DNA of 64,000 nt from Rhodobacteraceae bacterium REDSEA-S34_B6 (GCA_001627925.1 LUQC01000040.1:23090-87089); one strand, 5' to 3'; shown: positions 8,961-17,998, counted from the stretch's first letter. Translations and numbers: made by a program. The notes: generated by a model not told the origin, from the sequence alone.

Positions 8961-10769
8961 TCATCCCTTTTTATCTTCAAGTAACAACCATTCTTCCATA
9001 ATTTCATCCAGTTTAAGCTTACGTTCCGCCAAAGCAGTTGAGGCTTTATCAAATTTTTTTTGATCAGACAGATAAAGGTCATCGATCGACAAGAAATTTT
9101 CTAATTTTTTTATTTCTAACTCAAGCCTTTCAACCTCTCTCGGTATCTCCCTCAGCCTATGGTGATCTGTGAATGATAAATTCACATTCTTCTTTTTTGC
9201 ACGCAAATCCATCATGGTTTTGGACTTTACAGATTTTCGATCAGTATTTTTTCGGCTTTTATCCACTGAACGATTATTTAAGTATGATCTGTAACCCCCT
9301 GTAAAATCGATTATATTACCATTTCCTTCGAAAAATAAAACTCGAGTTGCTACCTGCTCAACAAAATCTCTATCATGACTAATCAAAATAATTGTACCGT
9401 CGTAATCACAAAGTATTTCCTGCAATAAATCTAGTGTCTCTATATCCAAGTCATTGGTTGGCTCATCCAACAATAATAAATTGCTCTTTTTAGCCATTAG
9501 TTTAGCAAGAATTAACCTAGATTTTTCACCCCCAGAAAGAGAACGCACCGGTGCCCTTAAAGTACTGGGGTCAAACAAAAATTCTTTTAAATACCCAGCG
9601 ACATGTCTGGGTATACCTTTCACTAGTATCTGATCAGCTCTATTAGGAAGTGCAATTTCTGGGTCACCTGCCAAGTTTTCCTGTAGACTTGCATCCATAC
9701 TCAAACTGCCTTTATCCTGATCAAAGTTGGCAATACTTAAGTTTGTACCTCTCTTAATAGTCCCTTCGTCGGGAGTTAAATCTCTAAATAGAATATTTAA
9801 TAGTGTGGTCTTTCCGACGCCATTTGCTCCAACTAGAGCAATCCGCTCTCCACGAGAAATTGTGACACTAAATTTACCGCATATTGGCTTTCCATCAATT
9901 TTTTTACTGATAGATTGCGCTTCTAATACCTTTCGGCCAGAAATTTCACCAGATTGAAAAGACATTTTTGCAGTTTCTTGACGTTTTATTTGCAAATCAT
10001 TTTCAAGCTTTAGCTCTTTCAGTGCTTTCAACCTACCCTGATTTCTTTTGCGTCTTGCAGAAATACCTTCGACGGCCCATACAGATTCTTCTTTTATGCG
10101 TCGCTTTAATTTATGGTTACGTGTATCCTCTTCAGCCCAAGTTTTATCTCGCCAATCCTCAAAATCAGCAAAATTTTTCTCATTTCTCCGAAGAATTCCC
10201 CTATCCAACCATAAAGTGGTTTTGGATACTGCTCGAAGAAATGCTCTATCGTGGCTTATTATCACTATTCCACACTTTAAATTTCTCAATAGATCCTCGA
10301 GCCACTGAATACTTTCAATATCTAGGTGGTTGGTGGGTTCATCTAAAAGCATCAAATCTGGCGTTTCTGCTATTATTTTCGCCAATGCTGCTCGTCTAAT
10401 TTCTCCACCAGAAGCAAACTTTACCTCTTGTCTAAGATTTAACTTTAGCCCATTACTTATTGCTTCAACTTTATAAATCTCATTACTACTTAATTTGCTT
10501 GCTGCAAAATCTCCTAAAGTAGGAAAAGAAGATAGGTCCGGATCCTGTTCCATAAGACTTATTTGAATGCCCTTTTGCACAGCAACATGACCCGCATCGG
10601 GTGCAATTTTACCAGCAATCAGTTTTAGAAGCGTTGATTTACCAGACCCATTTCGACCAACCAGACATGCGCGCGCTCCCTTGTTCAAAACCAAATCTAT
10701 ATTTTTGAAAATATCATGCTTTCCAAAACCAAGGCTAACTTCACTCAATTGGATTAAAGGGGCACTCAT
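8961..10769 (-). CDS. uup: ABC-F family ATPase Uup
   Basis: Soluble ABC-F protein with two ATPase domains and no membrane domain. Domain 1 has Walker A GRNGSGKSTLL near residue 38 and LLDEPTNHLDI. Domain 2 has GANGVGKTTLL near residue 310, the signature SLSGGEKSRLI and LLLLDEPTNDLDI. A basic coiled-coil C-terminal part (about 510-602, with KSRKNTDRKSVKSK and MDLRAKKKNVNLSFTDHHRL) is the Uup-specific DNA/RNA-binding region. Members of this family act on ribosomes, and Uup also affects transposon excision in E. coli. The length of 602 is normal. It converges with the AbrB-type gene on the other strand and lies 33 bp downstream of the OlsB-like gene. Confidence 0.92.
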   Translation of the reverse strand: MSAPLIQLSEVSLGFGKHDIFKNIDLVLNKGARACLVGRNGSGKSTLLKLIAGKIAPDAGHVAVQKGIQISLMEQDPDLSSFPTLGDFAASKLSSNEIYKVEAISNGLKLNLRQEVKFASGGEIRRAALAKIIAETPDLMLLDEPTNHLDIESIQWLEDLLRNLKCGIVIISHDRAFLRAVSKTTLWLDRGILRRNEKNFADFEDWRDKTWAEEDTRNHKLKRRIKEESVWAVEGISARRKRNQGRLKALKELKLENDLQIKRQETAKMSFQSGEISGRKVLEAQSISKKIDGKPICGKFSVTISRGERIALVGANGVGKTTLLNILFRDLTPDEGTIKRGTNLSIANFDQDKGSLSMDASLQENLAGDPEIALPNRADQILVKGIPRHVAGYLKEFLFDPSTLRAPVRSLSGGEKSRLILAKLMAKKSNLLLLDEPTNDLDIETLDLLQEILCDYDGTIILISHDRDFVEQVATRVLFFEGNGNIIDFTGGYRSYLNNRSVDKSRKNTDRKSVKSKTMMDLRAKKKNVNLSFTDHHRLREIPREVERLELEIKKLENFLSIDDLYLSDQKKFDKASTALAERKLKLDEIMEEWLLLEDKKG

Positions 10770-10802
10770 AACATACTGAACTAATTCAGAAAAATTAGCG
10801 GG

Positions 10803-11537
10803 TCAAGGTTTCTTCAGTAGAAACCGTTTCTTTGCAGCTGGTATTTTACTCACCTCCAAGCCTGTAAAAACATGAAGCGTGTTTAACTTATTATCTATAA
10901 CAGCATGATCGCTTACCCACCCCCCCATCGAAAGGTAAGCCCGTAATAGCGGAGGCATCTTCATCATTGCTGTCTTTAAATTAACTTCCGACCGAAGTTT
11001 TTTTGCAAATTTTAAAACAGATTGTGACTTTACACTTGGTAACATATTTTTTGGTCCTAAATATCGCGCTCGAAGAACAGCAAAACAATCAATATATTTT
11101 TTGTAATCAGTTCCTTCGAATGAAGTACAACCAAATACAAAAACAATATTTCTTTTCTCAACGAACTGTGCCAAATAAGCCCAAACTAATCGCAATATAT
11201 CTGGATCATTCGCAAAGGGGTCAGTGCATACACGCCCCACCTCCAATACCGGTTTATCAAATCTTTCTAAAGCTTTGAGGCCATAATGAGCGGCAGAATA
11301 GCCATTTTGAATACGCGAACCAGAGCTATAACAAGTATACCTAAAATATCCTACGACTTTGCGATGTCGCCTATCACGGATAATTATGTGATTAAATTTT
11401 TGATCATACTCATCTTTATCAAGCCCACTCTCATTGACCACTCCGAATGCTTTGTATCTAAATGCTTGAGCTTCTGCGATATCAACAGGATTGAAAGCTG
11501 GCTCGATATCAAACTTAGGATGAAAAAAAATCAACAA
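10803..11537 (-). CDS. OlsB-like N-acyltransferase (ornithine-lipid synthesis, acyl-ACP-dependent GNAT fold)
   Basis: The 244-residue protein resembles the GNAT-type L-ornithine N(alpha)-acyltransferase OlsB, which transfers a 3-hydroxyacyl group from acyl-ACP to ornithine to form lyso-ornithine lipid. Family features are AFRYKAFG near the N-terminus, KPVLEVGRVCTDPF, FGCTSFEGTDYKKY, and a C-terminal PPLLRAYLSMGGWVSDHAVID block typical of this subfamily. No olsA homologue is adjacent, so the second acylation enzyme must be elsewhere if ornithine lipids are made. The start ATG at 11537 has GAGAAA upstream. It is on the minus strand between uup and bamE, and may be co-transcribed with uup. Confidence 0.78.
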   Translation of the reverse strand: MLIFFHPKFDIEPAFNPVDIAEAQAFRYKAFGVVNESGLDKDEYDQKFNHIIIRDRRHRKVVGYFRYTCYSSGSRIQNGYSAAHYGLKALERFDKPVLEVGRVCTDPFANDPDILRLVWAYLAQFVEKRNIVFVFGCTSFEGTDYKKYIDCFAVLRARYLGPKNMLPSVKSQSVLKFAKKLRSEVNLKTAMMKMPPLLRAYLSMGGWVSDHAVIDNKLNTLHVFTGLEVSKIPAAKKRFLLKKP

Positions 11538-11595
11538 TGTTTCTCCTATTAAAACGGAGTTAAAACAGGCTTATAAAGGTCAAACCAATCTTTAT

Positions 11596-12042
11596 TTATT
11601 GTAGTAAGGACTCGGCAGAGGGGCCTCCAACATTTTGAAATAACCGAAGTAGAAATGACATATTTTTTAGCCCAGATGGAGTGGTTCGGTAATCTAGAAT
11701 AACGATTTTACCCTTATCAATTCCAAATTTTTGAATATTACTTAGTCTATCATTGTCGTCGAAACTTAAAACAAGAACTTGCCGATCTATAGGTTTCGAA
11801 GCTCTTATGGAGTTCTTCAAGACTTTGGACTGAACAAAATAAATGTTTCCATCATTTAAGATACCACCAATTGATGGCGTTCCAAGCTTTTCGATCACAC
11901 TATTTTTATCATCTTGCGATACAGAAACACTTGATAATTCTTCGTCACTAGGTATGTAACCATGATTACGATATTGTTCGGAACAACCGAAAATAAGTAC
12001 TAGTAAAGCAACACTTAAAATCTTTTTAAGAATTCCAGTCAT
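11596..12042 (-). CDS. bamE: BamE/SmpA/OmlA-family outer-membrane lipoprotein
   Basis: Lipoprotein of the BAM complex that helps insert beta-barrel proteins into the outer membrane. A lipoprotein signal peptide ends in LIFGC with Cys20 as the lipidation site. The mature part holds the BamE fold: SVSVSQDDKNSVIEKLGTPSIGG, then NIYFVQSKV and VLVLSFDDNDRLSNI, which are the helix-helix-three-strand elements. The length of 148 is normal for alphaproteobacterial members. It is divergent from yceD, separated by an 86-bp AT-rich region that probably holds both promoters. This divergent bamE / yceD-rpmF-plsX arrangement is common in the alphaproteobacteria. Confidence 0.88.
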   Translation of the reverse strand: MTGILKKILSVALLVLIFGCSEQYRNHGYIPSDEELSSVSVSQDDKNSVIEKLGTPSIGGILNDGNIYFVQSKVLKNSIRASKPIDRQVLVLSFDDNDRLSNIQKFGIDKGKIVILDYRTTPSGLKNMSFLLRLFQNVGGPSAESLLQ

Positions 12043-12128
12043 GAATTAAGCCTACTTGATTAAAATACAACGCTATCTTGAAGTACATCATATTGAATGT
12101 TCATTACAACCAAGGAAGAAATTTATAA

Positions 12129-12686
12129 ATGCCCAAAATTGAAATTTCTGACAAAATCATAAAATTTGCGAACTTAAATACGGTAAGGACGAATAGTTTC
12201 CATTGGAAAAGCGATGCTATAAATAACTCTAAGATCGCGAAACAGCTTGATTTACTTTCAGTTGAAAAAATTGACTTTAAAGGAAAAATAAGCGCTCACG
12301 GCAAAAAAAAGTGGTTGCTATCTGGTAAATTGGGTGCAACAGCACTTCAACAATGTGTGGTGACGCTAGAAGCCGTAAAATGCCGTGTAGAAGAAAAAAT
12401 AAAGCGTATTTATATACCTGTAGAAGAAATACCTTCTTTAGAGAAAGATGACGGACGAGATGTTGAACTCGAGTTAGACGAGAACTTAGAGCCATTAACC
12501 AATTCTTTGGATCTATCAACGATAGCATTAGAGGCTCTTACCCTAGCATTGCCCGACTATCCGAGATCAAATAATGCCGATTATGTAACAAGATCGATAG
12601 GTATTGATGATCAAATAGTCGAAGAAGAAAATAGCCAAAATCCTTTTGCGATTTTAAATACTCTGAAGGAGAAGTTAAAGTCTTAA
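12129..12686 (+). CDS. yceD: YceD/DUF177 family protein (23S rRNA-linked)
   Basis: Member of the DUF177/YceD family, found almost always just upstream of rpmF and implicated in 23S rRNA accumulation. The conserved segment is ALQQCVVTLEAVKCRVEEKI near residues 75-95, which carries the two cysteines typical of the family. An acidic stretch and LEALTLALPDYPR follow. The 185-residue length is typical. The gene lies 130 bp upstream of rpmF and starts the lipid/ribosome cluster rpmF-plsX-fabH-ihfA. The start ATG at 12129 has AAGGAAGAA upstream. Confidence 0.85.
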   Translation: MPKIEISDKIIKFANLNTVRTNSFHWKSDAINNSKIAKQLDLLSVEKIDFKGKISAHGKKKWLLSGKLGATALQQCVVTLEAVKCRVEEKIKRIYIPVEEIPSLEKDDGRDVELELDENLEPLTNSLDLSTIALEALTLALPDYPRSNNADYVTRSIGIDDQIVEEENSQNPFAILNTLKEKLKS

Positions 12687-12816
12687 ATAAAAGCATAAAA
12701 TTTAACTAAATTCACAAAATAGGAAAAATTGGGTTGTATATCGGTGCCGAATAGATGTATTGCGCTAGGATGATAATCAACTTTGGGATAAACCCCTATA
12801 ATACTGAGATTTAGAC

Positions 12817-13023
12817 ATGGCTGTTCAGCAAAATAAAGTATCAAAGTCCAGACGAAATAATCGTAGAGCTCATGACGCTCTGGTGGCTGGGAACCCTAAT
12901 GAATGTCCAAATTGTGGTGAATTAAAACGTCCTCACCATGTATGCGCATCTTGTGGCTTTTATGGAGATAAAGAAGTTATATCCATGACCGAGGAAATCG
13001 ACTTGGATGATGACGCAGCCTAA
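12817..13023 (+). CDS. rpmF: 50S ribosomal protein L32
   Basis: Short basic ribosomal protein (68 residues) with the L32 N-terminus [21 protein letters not shown] and four cysteines in a zinc-ribbon arrangement ([20 protein letters not shown]). The bacterial form with cysteines is therefore zinc-binding. It sits 21 bp before plsX, the usual conserved linkage of L32 to phospholipid synthesis genes. A TATAAT at 12797-12802 lies just upstream, but with no good -35 element I do not call it as a separate promoter. Confidence 0.96.
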   Translation: MAVQQNKVSKSRRNNRRAHDALVAGNPNECPNCGELKRPHHVCASCGFYGDKEVISMTEEIDLDDDAA

Positions 13024-13044
13024 TTCCTAATAAAGGAAGGCGAT

Positions 13045-14139
13045 ATGACCACGACCGTAAAAAACAATTCGGAGGTGGTGCATTCAGGCACAACTATAAG
13101 CATTGACGCAATGGGAGGTGATTTAGGACCATCTGCCATAGTAGCAGGACTAGTACGAGCTGCAAAAATAGATGACAGTATACACTTTCTTTTGCATGGC
13201 AAAAGTGAACTACTTAAAAAATTAGTAAATAGACGTCGCTCCTTGGTAGGCAGAGTTACGATAGTAGATAGCCGTGAAGTAATAAAAATGGAGGACAAGC
13301 CTAGCCACGTGGTGAGACACGGAAAAGCAACCTCAATGTGGTCAGCCATTGACTCTGTAAGAGACGGCAAAGCCAGCGTTTGCGTCTCCTGCGGTAATAC
13401 CGGAGCTTTGATGGCCATAAGTATGCTAAGACTACGTAAGCTTACTGGGGTAAACCGTCCTGCAATTGCAATACTATGGCCATCTTCCAACCCTATGGGA
13501 TTCAATGTTATGTTGGACGTGGGCGCTGACATTAGAGCTGAGGCAAAAGACTTACTACAATATGCTTTGATGGGAGTATCATACGCCAGAAACGGATTGG
13601 GAATACCGAAGCCAAGAGTTGGACTGCTTAATGTGGGAACTGAAGAGCATAAAGGCAGAAGTGAACTAAAAGAAGCATTTTCAAAAATTGAGCACTGTCA
13701 AAGAGACGCAAATTTTACTTTCGAGGGATTTGTAGAAGGTGGAGATATCCCTGGTCCAAAAGTTGATGTGATAGTTACTGATGGCTTTACAGGAAATGTT
13801 GCTCTGAAAACAGGTGAAGGCACCGCAAGTTTAATTGGTTATTTACTTCGCGAGGCATTTAAATTTTCACCATTATCAAGACTTGCAAGTATTTTAGCAT
13901 ATACCTCATTAAATCGACTTAAAATGAGAATCGATCCCAGAAGAGTTAACGGCGGGGTATTTTTGGGCCTAAATGGTACAGTAGTAAAATCACACGGCTC
14001 GGCTGACGCAACTGGAATCGAGGCAGCAATTAAATTAGCGTTTGAGCTCTCGAAGAATGATTTTTCACAAAAAGTAGCCGCGCGGGTTGCATACGCAGGC
14101 GCAATTGATAACCATGTACTCGATGTTACAGATAAATAG
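13045..14139 (+). CDS. plsX: Phosphate acyltransferase PlsX
   Basis: PlsX makes acyl-phosphate from acyl-ACP and phosphate, feeding PlsY in phosphatidic acid synthesis; it is a peripheral membrane enzyme. The protein has the N-terminal TISIDAMGGDLGPSAIVAG motif, the central VSCGNTGALMAISMLRLRKL, and the C-terminal NGTVVKSHGSADATGIEAAIKLA. The length of 364 is slightly longer than the 340-350 usual, because of about 14 extra residues before the SIDAMGGD motif. The start ATG at 13045 is preceded by AAGGAAGG. It is coupled to rpmF upstream and fabH 13 bp downstream. Confidence 0.95.
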   Translation: MTTTVKNNSEVVHSGTTISIDAMGGDLGPSAIVAGLVRAAKIDDSIHFLLHGKSELLKKLVNRRRSLVGRVTIVDSREVIKMEDKPSHVVRHGKATSMWSAIDSVRDGKASVCVSCGNTGALMAISMLRLRKLTGVNRPAIAILWPSSNPMGFNVMLDVGADIRAEAKDLLQYALMGVSYARNGLGIPKPRVGLLNVGTEEHKGRSELKEAFSKIEHCQRDANFTFEGFVEGGDIPGPKVDVIVTDGFTGNVALKTGEGTASLIGYLLREAFKFSPLSRLASILAYTSLNRLKMRIDPRRVNGGVFLGLNGTVVKSHGSADATGIEAAIKLAFELSKNDFSQKVAARVAYAGAIDNHVLDVTDK

Positions 14140-14152
14140 TTTAGGATAATCA

Positions 14153-15124
14153 ATGACGGTTCGTGCTGTGATACAGGGATGTGGACACTACTTACCTAAA
14201 CGAGTAGTTGATAATTCTGAATTCGAGAGAACCTTAGATACATCCGACGATTGGATTTCTAGTCGTTCTGGGATTAAACGCAGACATTTTGCAAACAAGG
14301 ATGAGACCACCTCTGTCATGGCTACACTGGCAGCCAAAGAAGCGTTAGCAGATGCCAACTTACGGGCTGATGATATAGACGCAATCATTCTAGCAACTTC
14401 AACTTCAGATCTTACATTTCCATCTTCTGCCACAATGGTACAGGCAAATTTAGGAATAGCAAAAGGTTTTGCCTATGACGTTCAGGCAGTTTGTGCTGGT
14501 TTTGTCTTTGCTCTAGCAAATGCGAATGCACTAATAATTTCGGGACAAGCAAAAAAAATCTTGGTGATCGGTTCTGAAACGTTTTCAAAATTAATGGACT
14601 GGGAAGATAGATCCACGTGCGTACTTTTCGGCGATGGTGCCGGTGCGGTCATTTTGTCTGCAGAAAATGGGAAAGGAGATAAATATGATCGTGGAATTTT
14701 GGCGTCTGACTTAAACTCTGACGGAAGACTGAAAGATATTTTATATGTGGACGGAGGCGTATCCACGCAGTCTACTGGATATTTAAGGATGCATGGCAAA
14801 GAAGTTTATAGACACGCAATTGAGAAGTTAGCAACTACTGCTCAAGACTCCATGAAATCTGCAGGTATTTCTGTTGAAGAAATTGACTGGATTTTGCCCC
14901 ACCAAGCCAATATTAGGATTATTCTTGGAACTGCAAAAAAGATGGGTATAACATCAGACCGTGTATTAACGACAGTGCAGGATCACGGAAATACCTCCGC
15001 AGCCTCTATTCCCCTCGCCTTGTCAGTTTCAAAAATAAACGGGCATATTAAGAAAAATGACTTGATTGTTACAGAGGCTATTGGAGGCGGGCTCGCTTGG
15101 GGATCGCTCGTTATACGCTGGTAA
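14153..15124 (+). CDS. fabH: 3-oxoacyl-ACP synthase III FabH
   Basis: FabH condenses acetyl-CoA with malonyl-ACP and starts fatty acid elongation. The catalytic triad is visible: Cys in VQAVCAGFVFAL (about residue 113), His in ILPHQANIRI (about 250) and Asn in HGNTSAASIPLAL (about 280). N-terminal features (GCGHYLPKRVVDNSEFE, DWISSRSGIKRRHFA) and the C-terminal EAIGGGLAWGSLVIRW are normal for the family. It has 323 residues. It lies 13 bp after plsX in the same operon; a 107-bp gap with its own promoter separates it from ihfA. Confidence 0.96.
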   Translation: MTVRAVIQGCGHYLPKRVVDNSEFERTLDTSDDWISSRSGIKRRHFANKDETTSVMATLAAKEALADANLRADDIDAIILATSTSDLTFPSSATMVQANLGIAKGFAYDVQAVCAGFVFALANANALIISGQAKKILVIGSETFSKLMDWEDRSTCVLFGDGAGAVILSAENGKGDKYDRGILASDLNSDGRLKDILYVDGGVSTQSTGYLRMHGKEVYRHAIEKLATTAQDSMKSAGISVEEIDWILPHQANIRIILGTAKKMGITSDRVLTTVQDHGNTSAASIPLALSVSKINGHIKKNDLIVTEAIGGGLAWGSLVIRW

Positions 15125-15177
15125 ACCTAAATATATAAAAAAAATTAACAACTTTGCTTATCGTTGTCCCATTTAAG

Positions 15178-15207
15178 TTGACTTACTAAATTTGTGAGCA
15201 CTACAAT
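15178..15207 (+). promoter_or_regulatory. Putative sigma70-type promoter of ihfA
   Basis: TTGACT at 15178-15183 and TACAAT at 15202-15207 are 18 bp apart and lie 25 bp upstream of the ihfA start codon. The surrounding fabH-ihfA gap is AT-rich with no other candidate of this quality. Confidence 0.5.
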
Positions 15208-15231
15208 TAGATAAAAATGGGGGATAATTAA

Positions 15232-15528
15232 ATGAGTGAAAAGACGTTAACGCGAATGGATTTAAGTGAATCAGTTTTTCGGGAGGTTGGACTTTCCAGA
15301 AACGAGTCAGCCGATTTAGTAGAAAGCGTGCTCGAGAAAATTAGTGCATCTCTGGTAGCAGGTGAGCAAGTTAAGATTTCTTCATTTGGAACATTTAGTA
15401 TTCGTCAGAAAAACGCCAGAGTTGGGCGAAATCCGAAAACAGGCGAAGAAGCGCCTATACCACCTAGAAGAGTTCTTACATTCCGACCTTCTCATTTGAT
15501 GAAAGATAGGGTGTCAGAAGGGAAATAA
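15232..15528 (+). CDS. ihfA: Integration host factor alpha subunit
   Basis: Small nucleoid protein (98 residues) that, with IhfB, bends DNA. It begins with [35 protein letters not shown], the helical dimerisation part, and ends with the beta-arm DNA-binding segment [36 protein letters not shown], where RNPKTG marks the arm turn. The IHF-alpha assignment over HU rests on length, the [10 protein letters not shown] sequence, and the conserved position between fabH and a MerR gene in alphaproteobacteria. IHF partners many tyrosine integrases, which may matter for the element at the right end of this window. Confidence 0.93.
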   Translation: MSEKTLTRMDLSESVFREVGLSRNESADLVESVLEKISASLVAGEQVKISSFGTFSIRQKNARVGRNPKTGEEAPIPPRRVLTFRPSHLMKDRVSEGK

Positions 15529-15547
15529 ATAAGGTCATTGTAGAGTT

Positions 15548-16153
15548 ATGTCAAAATCTGAGAAAGCTTTTCGTAATATAAGTGAAGTTTCAGAGTGGCT
15601 AGCTACCCCGACTCATGTACTGAGGTTTTGGGAAAGTAAATTTAGTCAAATTAAACCGATTAAACGAGCTGGGGGACGACGTTATTACCGTCCAAAAGAC
15701 ATGCTTATTATTGGTGGAATAAAACAGCTACTGCATATTGAAGGACATACCATCAAGGGTGCGAAACAAGTTTTTCGCGAAAAGGGCCTAAATTACGTCA
15801 TAGGACTATCAAAACCCTTAATGTCCCAAGATCTCGCGGGAACAGGCAGCGATAAAGAGACCATTACAAAAGTTGTTAAACCTTTTGAAAAAATAAGAAA
15901 TGCAGATCTTGTTTCTGTGAAAAGTGAACAACTCAATACTTCAAGCCCAAAAGTCCCAGAACAACCAGGCCTTTTTGACTTTTTTGAGGCAGAAAATCAG
16001 AAAATTGATCCAAAACCCATCGAAAATAAAACGAGTGATGTGTTTTCAACATCAGTTTTATTGAGAGAGATTGAGAATTTAAACAACGACCAGGTAAACA
16101 AAATTACACCAATAATAAATGATATGAAAAATCTGATTTCATTATGGAAGTAA
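15548..16153 (+). CDS. MerR-family transcriptional regulator
   Basis: The 201-residue protein has a MerR-type winged helix at residues 7-75 ([49 protein letters not shown]). A Lys/Asp/Glu-rich middle without obvious metal-binding cysteines follows, and then a helical C-terminus ([33 protein letters not shown]). The lack of C-terminal Cys residues makes metal sensing unlikely. This gene follows ihfA in many alphaproteobacteria and its target is not known to me. In relatives it is followed by a tRNA-Pro gene; here that gene is truncated. Confidence 0.88.
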   Translation: MSKSEKAFRNISEVSEWLATPTHVLRFWESKFSQIKPIKRAGGRRYYRPKDMLIIGGIKQLLHIEGHTIKGAKQVFREKGLNYVIGLSKPLMSQDLAGTGSDKETITKVVKPFEKIRNADLVSVKSEQLNTSSPKVPEQPGLFDFFEAENQKIDPKPIENKTSDVFSTSVLLREIENLNNDQVNKITPIINDMKNLISLWK

Positions 16154-16219
16154 AAATAAAGTAAGAAAATTTTTAACTTGTGTATGAGAAAAAAACCAGT
16201 AATTAGGGTGTTAACAAGG

Positions 16220-16251
16220 CGGGCTATGGCGCAGCCTGGTAGCGCTTGGTT
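16220..16251 (+). pseudogene. Truncated tRNA-Pro: 5' acceptor strand and D-arm only
   Basis: Bases 16220-16245 match the 5' third of a bacterial tRNA-Pro: a 7-nt acceptor strand CGGGCTA beginning with the proline-typical C1, then a D-arm containing GCGCAGCCTGGTAGCGC. The next bases, TTGGTT, fit the start of a UGG anticodon arm, but the anticodon loop, variable loop, T-arm and 3' acceptor strand are all absent. Instead the sequence runs directly into the dcd coding frame. A functional tRNA cannot be made from this locus. In relatives a complete tRNA-Pro(UGG) sits here between the merR gene and dcd. Confidence 0.75.
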
Positions 16252-16307
16252 CAATTACGTCAGGTGTTCCAATAGACCATGAACAAATACAACCTGCAAG
16301 CCTAGAT

Positions 16308-17279
16308 TTGAGGCTAAGTGGTAAAGCGTTTCGTATAAGAGCATCTTTTTTGCCCGGAAGCCGCGAAAAAGTTGAAGATCGATTAAAATCTTTAAAAATG
16401 CATGAAATTGATTTAAGAGACGGTGCAGTGCTCGAGAAAGGGTGTGTTTATTTAGTACCGCTACTCGAAGAACTAAATTTATCACAAGATATCCAGGCTG
16501 CAGCCAACGCTAAAAGCTCAACCGGGCGCCTCGATCTATTAACCAGGGTAATTACAAACTCCGGGGAAGAGTTCGATCGCGTTTCCAGTGGATATTGCGG
16601 CAACCTATACGCGGAAATATGCCCCCGCTCTTTTTCGGTATTAGTGCGACAGGGAATGAAACTCAATCAAATTAGATTTAGAAATAAAAATACGACTTTG
16701 AATGATGAAGACTTAACAGCTCTTCATGCTCAAGAAACATTAGTACCTGGAAACGCCATAATTGATGACGGACTTGGGTTTTCAGTAGATTTAAGACCAT
16801 CACAAGGTGACTTGGTTGGTTACAGAGCAAAACCACACACTGGAATAATTGATCTAGATCTAATTGACTACTACGATCCAGCGGAATTTTGGGATGAGAT
16901 AAAAACTTCACAAGGTGAGATAATTTTAGACCCTGGTGCATTTTATATTTTGGTTAGTCGTGAGAGTGTTCACATACCGCCAGAATACGCTGCGGAAATG
17001 GCACCGTATGTCGCCATGGTTGGCGAATTCAGGGTTCATTACGCCGGCTTTTTTGATCCAGGTTTTGGTCACAATGCAGCAGGCGGATCAGGCGCGCGTG
17101 GCGTATTGGAAGTAAGATGCCATGAAGCCCCATTTGTATTGGAGCATGGTCAAGTTGTAGGACGTTTGATATATGAAAAAATGTCCAATCGACCTACGAA
17201 ACTATATGGTCAAGGGGTAAAATCAAATTATCAAGGTCAAGGACTAAAATTATCAAAACACTTCAAGAAAAGTTTCTGA
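16308..17279 (+). CDS. dcd: 2'-deoxycytidine 5'-triphosphate deaminase, 5'-truncated
   Basis: Long-form (about 360-residue) dCTP deaminase that makes dUTP from dCTP for dTTP synthesis. The frame is recognisable from about 16251 (SITSGVPIDHEQIQPASLDLRLSG), upstream of the first usable start, a TTG at 16308. The frame is open back to the TAA at 16212 but has no ATG, GTG or TTG before 16308, and its first codons lie in the tRNA-Pro remnant. Initiating at 16308 would lose the conserved QIQPASLDLRL opening. The rest is normal: SSTGRLDLLTRVI, GGSGARGVLEVRCHEAPFVLEHGQVVGRLIYEKM, ending KLSKHF. About 20 N-terminal residues and the promoter appear to be deleted. It is likely inactive or poorly expressed if the sequence is correct. 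Confidence 0.7.
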   Translation: MRLSGKAFRIRASFLPGSREKVEDRLKSLKMHEIDLRDGAVLEKGCVYLVPLLEELNLSQDIQAAANAKSSTGRLDLLTRVITNSGEEFDRVSSGYCGNLYAEICPRSFSVLVRQGMKLNQIRFRNKNTTLNDEDLTALHAQETLVPGNAIIDDGLGFSVDLRPSQGDLVGYRAKPHTGIIDLDLIDYYDPAEFWDEIKTSQGEIILDPGAFYILVSRESVHIPPEYAAEMAPYVAMVGEFRVHYAGFFDPGFGHNAAGGSGARGVLEVRCHEAPFVLEHGQVVGRLIYEKMSNRPTKLYGQGVKSNYQGQGLKLSKHFKKSF

Positions 17280-17305
17280 GTTTTTTTATAGACAAAGAGT
17301 TGTTT

Positions 17306-17998
17306 CTATTCCTCAAAAAGCTCAGGCTGATCTAAATTCTCTGATAAATCTCGCTCTTCTTCATCGACTCCTTCCCCAGTCTCTTTGACATTTGGGATAG
17401 TACTTTCGAGCAATCCAGCAGACTTCAATTCCTTAAGACCAGGCAGGTCTTTTGCACTCTCTAGCCCAAAGTGATCCAAGAAATGTTGAGTGACAACAAA
17501 AGTAACTGGCCTTCCTGGAGTCATTTTTCGTCTTCCAAATTTTATCCAATCCATCTCTAAAAGTAAATCAACAGTACCCTTAGAAACTCCAACACCTCGA
17601 ACCTCTTCAATTTCTAATCTTGTCACAGGTTGATGGTAAGCAATTATAGCTAATGTTTCCACTGCTGCACGACTCAATTTACGAGTTTCGATAGTCTCTT
17701 TTCTCATTAAAAAACTAAGATCAGCGCTAGTGCGCATCGCCCAACCATCACCAACTTTTACTAAATTAACACCGCGGCTACTATATTGCACTTTTAATTC
17801 ATCTAGAGCAAATGCGGGATCAGATCCTTGCGGCATTCTGTTTTTTAACTCTGAAACCGTAACTGGTGTAGAGGATGCAAATAGAATTGCCTCCACCATA
17901 CGCTGTTGTTCAGGGATTGATGGAGCTTCGAAAAGGTTGGCTTGGTCAACTTCACCTATCTTGTGCTCACCTAAAGATTTATTTGGTTGATCACTCAT
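17306..17998 (-). CDS. scpB: Segregation and condensation protein B
   Basis: ScpB is a dimeric winged-helix kleisin-interacting protein of the SMC-ScpAB condensin that compacts and segregates the chromosome. The 230-residue protein has tandem winged helices: QQRMVEAILFASSTPVTVSELKNRMP (first), then ETLAIIAYHQPVTRLEIEEVRGVGVSKGTVDLLLEMDWIKFGRRKMTPGRPVTFVVTQHFLDHFGL (second), which is the ScpB signature region. An acidic tail rich in Glu follows. The start overlaps the scpA stop by 4 bp (ATGA), a coupling typical of this pair. It is convergent with dcd. Confidence 0.94.
   Translation of the reverse strand: MSDQPNKSLGEHKIGEVDQANLFEAPSIPEQQRMVEAILFASSTPVTVSELKNRMPQGSDPAFALDELKVQYSSRGVNLVKVGDGWAMRTSADLSFLMRKETIETRKLSRAAVETLAIIAYHQPVTRLEIEEVRGVGVSKGTVDLLLEMDWIKFGRRKMTPGRPVTFVVTQHFLDHFGLESAKDLPGLKELKSAGLLESTIPNVKETGEGVDEEERDLSENLDQPELFEE

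Noticed and set aside
9968..10399. 143-codon plus-strand frame within uup
   Set aside because: It lies opposite well-conserved ABC-F sequence with intact ATPase motifs and has no ribosome binding site.
12774..12802. Promoter of rpmF with TATAAT at 12797-12802
   Set aside because: There is no acceptable -35 element at the right distance.
13020..13532. 170-codon minus-strand frame opposite plsX
   Set aside because: plsX is complete and conserved; the opposite frame is a by-product of its codon use.
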